From: Pseudomonadota bacterium
Lineage (GTDB): Bacteria; Pseudomonadota; Gammaproteobacteria; JAKAQQ01
Direction: 5' to 3'
NCBI GenBank assembly: GCA_021798115.1
Contig: JAJZYM010000012.1
Span: forward strand, 1 to 50,232
DNA length: 50,232 nt
Position numbers and translations under genes: made by a program
Part shown: piece by piece, positions 45,366 through 50,232 of the stretch
Numbering within the stretch: position 1 is the first letter of the stretch
Layout of the letters: the number at the start of each line of letters is the position of its first letter
The notes under the pieces: model-generated
The model's input: only the letters and a program-made list of their open reading frames with translations
Databases searched by the model: none
What the model was told of the DNA's origin: nothing

Positions 45366-46416
45366 GGACGACTTCCCCCGAACCTACTGTGTGACCGGCG
45401 CCTGCGGGAGTGTGGGCGCGGCTCTGGTACGCGCGCTTCTCGCCCGGAGCGACGATCCGCACCGGCGGGTGATCGGCCTCGACCACGATGAAAATGGGGT
45501 CTTCCGCCTGGAGGAAGAGTGGAGCGGCGATCCACGGGCCTCGTTTTTCGTCGCCGACGTGCGCGACCGGGATACGCTGCGCGCACGGTTCCGCGGCGTC
45601 CACACCGTCTTTCACACCGCCGCGCTCAAGCATGTCTACCAGTGTGAAAAGGCGCCGTTCGAAGCCGTGCAGACCAACATCCTCGGAACCGTCCACGTGC
45701 TCGAAGCCGCCCGCGCCGCCGGGGTCGGGAGGCTGGTGGCGACCAGCACCGACAAGGCGGTGAATCCCTCGAGCGTCATGGGCACGAGCAAGCTGATGGC
45801 CGAACGGCTCGTCACCGCCGCCAGCGCTCATGCGGGGCTGGACGTGGGGGGGCCGATCTTTGTCTCGACCCGCTTCGGCAACGTGCTCGGGTCGAACGGT
45901 TCGGTGCTCGAGATCTTCCGTCGCCAAATTTTCGCGGGGGGGGATCTCACGCTCACCGACGAGCGCATGACGCGCTTCGTCATGCGTCCCTCGGAGGCGA
46001 TCCGTCTTCTGGTCGAGACGGCGGATCTCGCCCGCGGCGGCGAAGTGTTCATCACCAAGATGGCCGCCGTGCGTGTCGTCGATCTCGCCCGCGCCGCTGT
46101 CCGTCGTTGGGCTCCCCGTGCCGGACGCCGCGCGGAGGACGTCCCCATCCGTATCGTCGGTGCCCGCCCGGGGGAGAAATTCCACGAGGAACTCGTGAGC
46201 GAGGAAGAAGGTCGGCGGGTCGTCGAGCTCGATCGCTACTACGTGGTTCTTCCGGCGTTCCGGCCCGTCTACCGCGGGATCGACTACCGTTACCCGGGGG
46301 CGCGCCCCGGGGCGCTCGAGCGCGGCTACAGTTCCGCGCGGGTCGACCATCTTGGGGACGAGGCCATCGACGCTCTTCTCGAGGACCTGGCCCAGGAGGG
46401 GATCCTATGCGCGTGA
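45358..46416 (+). CDS. CapD/WbpM-type sugar-nucleotide 4,6-dehydratase/epimerase
   Basis: This 352-residue short-chain dehydrogenase of the polysaccharide-biosynthesis (Polysacc_synt_2) group probably acts on a UDP-N-acetylhexosamine. The nucleotide-binding motif TGACGSVG has G14, G17 and G20. STDKAVNPSSVMGTSK carries the active-site Thr-Asp-Lys and an MxxxK (M141, K145) in place of the usual YxxxK, as in WbpM/CapD-type enzymes. STRFGNVLGSNGSV and ITKMAAVRVVDLA are further signatures. It is soluble, lacking the membrane half of WbpM. GTG 45358 overlaps the previous stop, and its end overlaps sqdB. Confidence 0.86.
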   Translation: MTEDDFPRTYCVTGACGSVGAALVRALLARSDDPHRRVIGLDHDENGVFRLEEEWSGDPRASFFVADVRDRDTLRARFRGVHTVFHTAALKHVYQCEKAPFEAVQTNILGTVHVLEAARAAGVGRLVATSTDKAVNPSSVMGTSKLMAERLVTAASAHAGLDVGGPIFVSTRFGNVLGSNGSVLEIFRRQIFAGGDLTLTDERMTRFVMRPSEAIRLLVETADLARGGEVFITKMAAVRVVDLARAAVRRWAPRAGRRAEDVPIRIVGARPGEKFHEELVSEEEGRRVVELDRYYVVLPAFRPVYRGIDYRYPGARPGALERGYSSARVDHLGDEAIDALLEDLAQEGILCA

Positions 46417-47564
46417 TGATCTGGGGGGGGGACGGTTATCTCGGTTGGCCGACGGCGATGTACCTGGCCCGCGCCGGCCACGAGGTGGTGGCCGTTGACA
46501 GCTACCTCAAACGCGATCTCGTGTGCGCCACGGGCGCCGAACCCCTTGTCCCTGTCCCCCCACTCGCGGAACGCGCGCGGCTTTTCCGCGCCGCGGGTGA
46601 TGCGGAGATCCGCGTCGAGATCACCGATCTTCGCGAACCCGAGGCGGCCCATCGGCTTCTCCGTGAGTATCAGCCGGAGGCGGTCGTGCATTATGCCGAG
46701 CAGCCCTCGGCCCCGTACTCGATGCGCGGCGAGGACGAGGCGCGTCTCACGCTTCTCAACAATCTCGGCGTGACCTTCAATCTCATCCAGGCCGTGCTCC
46801 ACCACGCGCCCGACTGCGCCATCGTCAAGCTCGGGACGATGGGCGAGTACGGAACCCCGAACATCGCGATCGAGGAGGGGTGGCTCACCGTGACCCACGA
46901 GGGCCGGAGCGAGACCTTCCTCTATCCCCGCCAGGCTTCGAGTCTCTACCACACGACGAAAATCCTCGACACGGATCTCCTTTGGTTCTACGTGCGCAGC
47001 GCCGGACTGCGCGTGACCGATCTCATGCAGGGTCCCGTCTACGGGTTCGACGCGGGGGTGTCTGACGATGCGCGGCTCCTGACGGCTTTTCACTACGACG
47101 AGCTCTTCGGGACGGTTCTCAACCGCTTCCTCGTTCAAGCCCTGGCGGGACATCCCCTCACGGTCTACGGCCGCGGTGAGCAGCGGCGTGGGTATCTTGA
47201 TCTGCGCGACACGTTGGCTTGTGTGAGTCTGGCTCTCGCACATCCCCCGCCGCGTGGCGAGATGCGGATCTACAACCAATTCACCGAGATTTTTTCCGTC
47301 AATGAACTGGCCGCGCGCGTCATCTCGGCCGCGCGCACTCTCCGGATGGAGGCCACGGTGGCCCACGAACCCAACCCGCGCTTCGAGGCCGAAGAGCATT
47401 TTTACGAAGTGCGCCACCGGGCTCTTCTCGAACTTGGGCTCCAACCCCATCTCTTGACGGAGGAAGTGTTGGTGGGCATGCTCGAACGCCTGCGCCCCCA
47501 CGCCGCCCGCGTCCGCCCGGAGCTCTTCCGCCCGCGGGTGCGTTGGGGGAGACCACGGTCATGA
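46407..47564 (+). CDS. sqdB: UDP-sulfoquinovose synthase homologue (SQD1/SqdB)
   Basis: SQD1/SqdB converts UDP-glucose and sulfite to UDP-sulfoquinovose. The 385-residue product matches plant SQD1 along its length: GGDGYLGWPTA at the start, EQPSAPYSM, KLGTMGEYGTPNIAIEEGW with catalytic T144, YPRQASSLYHTTK with Y181 and K185 and the neighbouring His, LTVYGRGEQRRGYLDLRDT, YNQFTEIFSVNELA and NPRFEAEEHFYEV. Start ATG 46407 has AGGAGG at 46393-46398. The context is a polysaccharide operon, and no sulfolipid synthase was recognised, so the product may enter a glycan. A related sugar epimerase activity is the alternative. Confidence 0.87.
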   Translation: MRVMIWGGDGYLGWPTAMYLARAGHEVVAVDSYLKRDLVCATGAEPLVPVPPLAERARLFRAAGDAEIRVEITDLREPEAAHRLLREYQPEAVVHYAEQPSAPYSMRGEDEARLTLLNNLGVTFNLIQAVLHHAPDCAIVKLGTMGEYGTPNIAIEEGWLTVTHEGRSETFLYPRQASSLYHTTKILDTDLLWFYVRSAGLRVTDLMQGPVYGFDAGVSDDARLLTAFHYDELFGTVLNRFLVQALAGHPLTVYGRGEQRRGYLDLRDTLACVSLALAHPPPRGEMRIYNQFTEIFSVNELAARVISAARTLRMEATVAHEPNPRFEAEEHFYEVRHRALLELGLQPHLLTEEVLVGMLERLRPHAARVRPELFRPRVRWGRPRS

Positions 47565-48877
47565 CGGGAAGGGTGATCGACCGGATTCGTCCACGGATCT
47601 ACGCGGGGCTTTGGACCCTCGTTTTGGTGGCCCTGTGTCTTCCGAGCAATCTCCCCGCCCTCGATCTCTGGCACGGCCACACATTCTTCCTGCCGCTCGC
47701 GGTGGGCGTGCTCGTCCTCGCCCTCCTCGTGCTCGAAGGCCGGCGCCTGGGGATTCTCCCCCGCACTTTGTTGATCACGTACGTGGCGGTGGGGGTGGCC
47801 CTCGTGTGGGTCGTCCTCGGCGTTCTGATCCACAAGGGGCTCACCCCTCCTCCCTCGTGGTCGCTCGCGGCGGCCGACGCCGTACGGGCGGTCTTCGTCG
47901 TTGCCGGGATCGAGGTTCTGCGTCGTCTCGACAAGCCGCTTCAACGCACCTTCGCTGTCCTCGTCCCGCTTCTGACGCTGATTGCCTTCGCGGTGGTGTT
48001 CCGGGTCGCGGCCCTGGGGATCAGCGTGCATGCGTACGATAGCTACGCGAGCGGTCGACGCGTCGTGCTTCAGCGTGTCTTCAGCGGTATCGGGGATCCC
48101 AATTTCACCTCGTTGGCCCTCGTCCTCGGGGTGGGCGGAGCCCTGGGGCTCGCTCTCACCCTGCGTCGCAGGAGCCTGCGTATACTCGCGTTTCTGGCCG
48201 CCGTTCTTCTCGCGGTGGGCGTCGTCCGGACCGTCTCGCTCGGCGGGGCGATCGGTCTTCTGGCTCTCCTCGCGCTCCTCGTGTTGGGCGCACGCGGTCT
48301 CGCTCGGCGGGTGCCCAAGCAGCTCGTCCCCATCGTCACCGGGTTGTGTCTCGTGCTCGCGATCTTGGGCGGCGGAACGTATTGGGTCCGTCTTCGTTCC
48401 GAGATCCACCGCGGCCTTGCGGACCCTATCGCACTTGGGGACTACCGTCTCGCGCTTCTCATCGGCGGCGCGCGCATGGTGGCTGCCCATCCGCTCTTCG
48501 GTGTGGGTCCGGGACGGGTGTCGAGCCAGATGACACGCTACGAACCGGCCCGGGGGAGCCCCACTGTCCCGCAGGGCTGCCACAACCTCCTCTTCGAACT
48601 GGGCGACGAGTCGGGGCTCGTTCCGGCGGTGGTCGTGACCGTGCTTCTGGGTGTATTGATCACGGGGCTTCTGCGCCGGTGGCGCGCGCGGTTGCGCGCC
48701 GGCACACCGGAGCCGTGGGGCGTGGTGATCACCGCAACACTCCTTGCGACACTCCTTCAGGCGATGGCGTTGCCGGCGCAACGCAGTACCATCCTGTGGC
48801 TTGTGGTGGTTCTTGCCGCAGCGCATCTCGTCTCGGACCCGAAGCCTGAGGAGGCCGCGGCTTTGCCGGCCGCTTGA
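47561..48877 (+). CDS. O-antigen ligase/polymerase family membrane protein
   Basis: This 438-residue protein has about ten to twelve hydrophobic helices and a conventional Wzy_C/WaaL periplasmic loop: RLALLIGGARMVAAHPLFGVG, then PTVPQGCHNLLFELGDESGL. It starts at ATG 47561, overlapping the sqdB stop as ATGA, with GGGGGAG at 47545-47551. Unlike the 43584 protein it has no large insertion. With two such proteins in one operon, one may be the polymerase and the other the ligase. Assignment between the two roles is open. Confidence 0.82.
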   Translation: MTGRVIDRIRPRIYAGLWTLVLVALCLPSNLPALDLWHGHTFFLPLAVGVLVLALLVLEGRRLGILPRTLLITYVAVGVALVWVVLGVLIHKGLTPPPSWSLAAADAVRAVFVVAGIEVLRRLDKPLQRTFAVLVPLLTLIAFAVVFRVAALGISVHAYDSYASGRRVVLQRVFSGIGDPNFTSLALVLGVGGALGLALTLRRRSLRILAFLAAVLLAVGVVRTVSLGGAIGLLALLALLVLGARGLARRVPKQLVPIVTGLCLVLAILGGGTYWVRLRSEIHRGLADPIALGDYRLALLIGGARMVAAHPLFGVGPGRVSSQMTRYEPARGSPTVPQGCHNLLFELGDESGLVPAVVVTVLLGVLITGLLRRWRARLRAGTPEPWGVVITATLLATLLQAMALPAQRSTILWLVVVLAAAHLVSDPKPEEAAALPAA

Positions 48878-48881
48878 GCGT

Positions 48882-50093
48882 TTGCGGGTCCTCGTCCTCA
48901 GCGAGTCTTATCCGACGCCGGAGCACCCGGGGCGGGCGGTGTTCCTCGAGGAGCAGTTCCGGGCCCTCGCTGCGGCAGGGGTCTCCCCGGTGGTGCTCTT
49001 CCCCCGCCCCTTCTGGCCCGGGGTCGATTCCCGACGCCTCGAACCCCGGGCGCGCCGCTTCGAGGGTCGAGCCTGGACTCCGCGGGCGGACGATCCCCCG
49101 GTTCAGCGTCCAGACTACTTCTACGTGCCCCGCCTGCGTTCTGTGCGTGCCTGGAGTCTCGGGCGTCTCTGCGAACGTGAGATCGAGCGCATCGGGCCCG
49201 ATCTCCTGCACGTCCATTGGTTTGGTCCCGCCGCCACCGCCGGCGCCGCCGTGGCAAGGCGGACCGGCCTCCCCTTGGTGATTACGGCCCACGCGGGAGA
49301 TGTCTACCGCGAGCTCGACGTCCCTCGGCTGCGCCGATCGGCACTCCGGGCGGGGGCGACCGCGTCACGGATCATTGCTGTGGCTCCGCACCTTGCGGCC
49401 CGGCTAGGGTCGCTCCCGGGGCTCGCTTCCAAGATCCGCGTCGTCCCGAACGGCGTCGAGGAGAGCCGTTTTCGGCCTGTTCCGCGTGAGGAGGCCCGCA
49501 GGCGGTTGGGGTGGCCGACGGTCGGGCGCGTCGTTCTCTACGCCGGGCAGCTCGTGGCCGCCAAGGGTGTCCTCGATCTCATCGAGGCGTTTTTGGCGCT
49601 GACAGCCAACGGAATGGACCGGGGCAGTCTGCGCCTCGTGATCGCCGGGACGGGGCCGCTTACGGAACGGATCGGCGCGCGGCTTCGGGACGCTCTCGCT
49701 TGCGGAACCGCGCAGTTCTGCGGATGGCAGGACCACGAACGGATGGCCGACCTTCTGAACGCTGCGGACGTCTTTGTGCTACCGAGCTACGGTGAAGGCA
49801 ATCCGGTCACCGTCCTCGAGAGCCTTTGCTGCGGGACGCCGGTCGTCGGGACGGCGATTCCCGCGCTTGCCGAAATCTTGAATCCCCCGCGCGACGGCGC
49901 GCTCGTCCCGCCGGGGCGGCCACAGGAGTTGATGGAGGCCCTGCGTGGGCTCCTCACGGACCCGCCCGATCGGAACCGTATCGCCGCCGCCGCCCACGCC
50001 CGCTACGGTTGGACGAGTGTGGCGCGCCGGATCGTGGACGTTTACGCCGAGGCTTGCGAGTCCCCCCCTGGAGCCGCTCGGGACGGGAGATGA
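48882..50093 (+). CDS. GT4 family glycosyltransferase
   Basis: This 403-residue retaining GT-B glycosyltransferase probably transfers a sugar from a nucleotide donor during surface-glycan assembly. The N-terminal domain opens LRVLVLSESYPTPEHPGRAV. The C-terminal domain has VVPNGVEESRF, LYAGQLVAAKGVLDLIEAF, FCGWQDHERMADLLNAADVFVLPS and the donor-binding EGNPVTVLESLCCGTPVV (about 303-320). TTG 48882 is used, 4 bases after the previous stop; no good Shine-Dalgarno sequence or ATG is present. A sulfoquinovosyltransferase (SqdX/SQD2, also GT4) role is conceivable because of sqdB but is not shown by sequence. Confidence 0.87.
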   Translation: MRVLVLSESYPTPEHPGRAVFLEEQFRALAAAGVSPVVLFPRPFWPGVDSRRLEPRARRFEGRAWTPRADDPPVQRPDYFYVPRLRSVRAWSLGRLCEREIERIGPDLLHVHWFGPAATAGAAVARRTGLPLVITAHAGDVYRELDVPRLRRSALRAGATASRIIAVAPHLAARLGSLPGLASKIRVVPNGVEESRFRPVPREEARRRLGWPTVGRVVLYAGQLVAAKGVLDLIEAFLALTANGMDRGSLRLVIAGTGPLTERIGARLRDALACGTAQFCGWQDHERMADLLNAADVFVLPSYGEGNPVTVLESLCCGTPVVGTAIPALAEILNPPRDGALVPPGRPQELMEALRGLLTDPPDRNRIAAAAHARYGWTSVARRIVDVYAEACESPPGAARDGR

Positions 50094-50125
50094 GGTTTCC
50101 GGATGTGCATAAGTTCAGAAACCTT

Positions 50126-50155
50126 TGGCACTCTTTTGGCGAAGGGGGAGTGCCA
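50126..50155 (+). promoter_or_regulatory. Inverted repeat over a ribosome binding site
   Basis: TGGCACTC (50126-50133) is perfectly complementary to GAGTGCCA (50148-50155), with a 14-base loop. The right arm covers the end of the GGGGGAG and the A of the ATG at 50155, so the hairpin could mask initiation. A second weaker inverted repeat, GGTTTC/GAAACC (50094-50099/50118-50123), lies just upstream, after the glycosyltransferase stop. Confidence 0.35.
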
Positions 50156-50232
50156 TGCCGATTCACCGTGTCGGGTACCGGATCCGGGGGTTTGACCGGG
50201 TAGCGGCTCTGGGCCATCGTTGGGAGAACACC
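50155..50232 (+). CDS. Partial reading frame at window end, unknown
   Basis: An open frame starts at ATG 50155, 4 bases after GGGGGAG, and continues through the last base of the window (26 codons, beginning MPIHRVGYRIRGFDRV). It resembles nothing I recognise. It follows the glycan operon by 61 bases, which are locally more AT-rich. It could be the next glycan gene or the start of a mobile element. Confidence 0.35.
   Translation, partial: MPIHRVGYRIRGFDRVAALGHRWENT

Overview
The window is a GC-rich, tightly packed bacterial chromosome segment. Gene order and content point to a gammaproteobacterium-like lineage: tuf, tRNA-Trp, secE, nusG, rplKAJL, rpoBC; a Pseudomonas-style pilG-pilH-pilI-pilJ-chpA cluster divergent from gshB-tonB-yqgE-ruvX-pyrB; ampD-ampE; and an MFS gene next to ssb. 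The exact taxon cannot be read from the window. No phage, CRISPR array or complete insertion sequence was seen.

Layout. (1) 1-11977, + strand: the 3' end of tuf, tRNA-Trp, preprotein translocase secE, elongation factor nusG, ribosomal proteins L11, L1, L10 and L7/L12, then RNA polymerase beta and beta'. A stable UACG hairpin lies between rplL and rpoB. (2) 12059-14978, + strand: rpoZ, spoT and ridA follow rpoC directly, so all RNAP subunits except alpha and sigma sit beside the ppGpp enzyme. (3) 14975-19658, - strand: a run of overlapping or closely spaced genes, gshB > tonB-like > yqgE > ruvX > pyrB > pyrK-like. (4) 19753-29056, + strand: a type IV pilus chemosensory system (PilG, PilH, PilI, PilJ, ChpA, ChpC-like) controlling twitching motility. 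(5) 29069-31228, - strand: rsmE and bioA, head to head with ampD-ampE and a btuF-like gene on the + strand (31223-33662). (6) 33562-36340, - strand: a vitamin B12 unit with promoter, cobalamin riboswitch, btuB receptor gene and pduO-type cobalamin adenosyltransferase gene. (7) 36407-40577, + strand: penicillin-acylase-family hydrolase, MFS transporter, ssb. (8) 40578-41059: about 480 bp with no supportable gene. (9) 41060-43521, - strand: an ArsS-like radical SAM protein and a mercuric-reductase-like flavoprotein, translationally coupled. (10) 43584-50093, + strand: a surface-glycan operon with two O-antigen ligase/polymerase-type membrane proteins, a CapD/WbpM-type sugar-nucleotide dehydratase, a UDP-sulfoquinovose synthase (SQD1/SqdB) homologue and a GT4 glycosyltransferase. 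A further partial reading frame starts at 50155.

How the parts connect. Regions 1-2 are the transcription, translation and stringent-response core. Region 3 combines glutathione and pyrimidine synthesis with a TonB-like protein next to the pilus chemosensory genes. The btuB, btuF, pduO and tonB-like genes together cover capture, periplasmic carriage and activation of corrinoids. The most unusual part is region 10: a sulfoquinovose-forming enzyme in a polysaccharide operon suggests a sulfonated surface glycan, and one of its two ligase-like proteins carries a large extra domain in its periplasmic loop.
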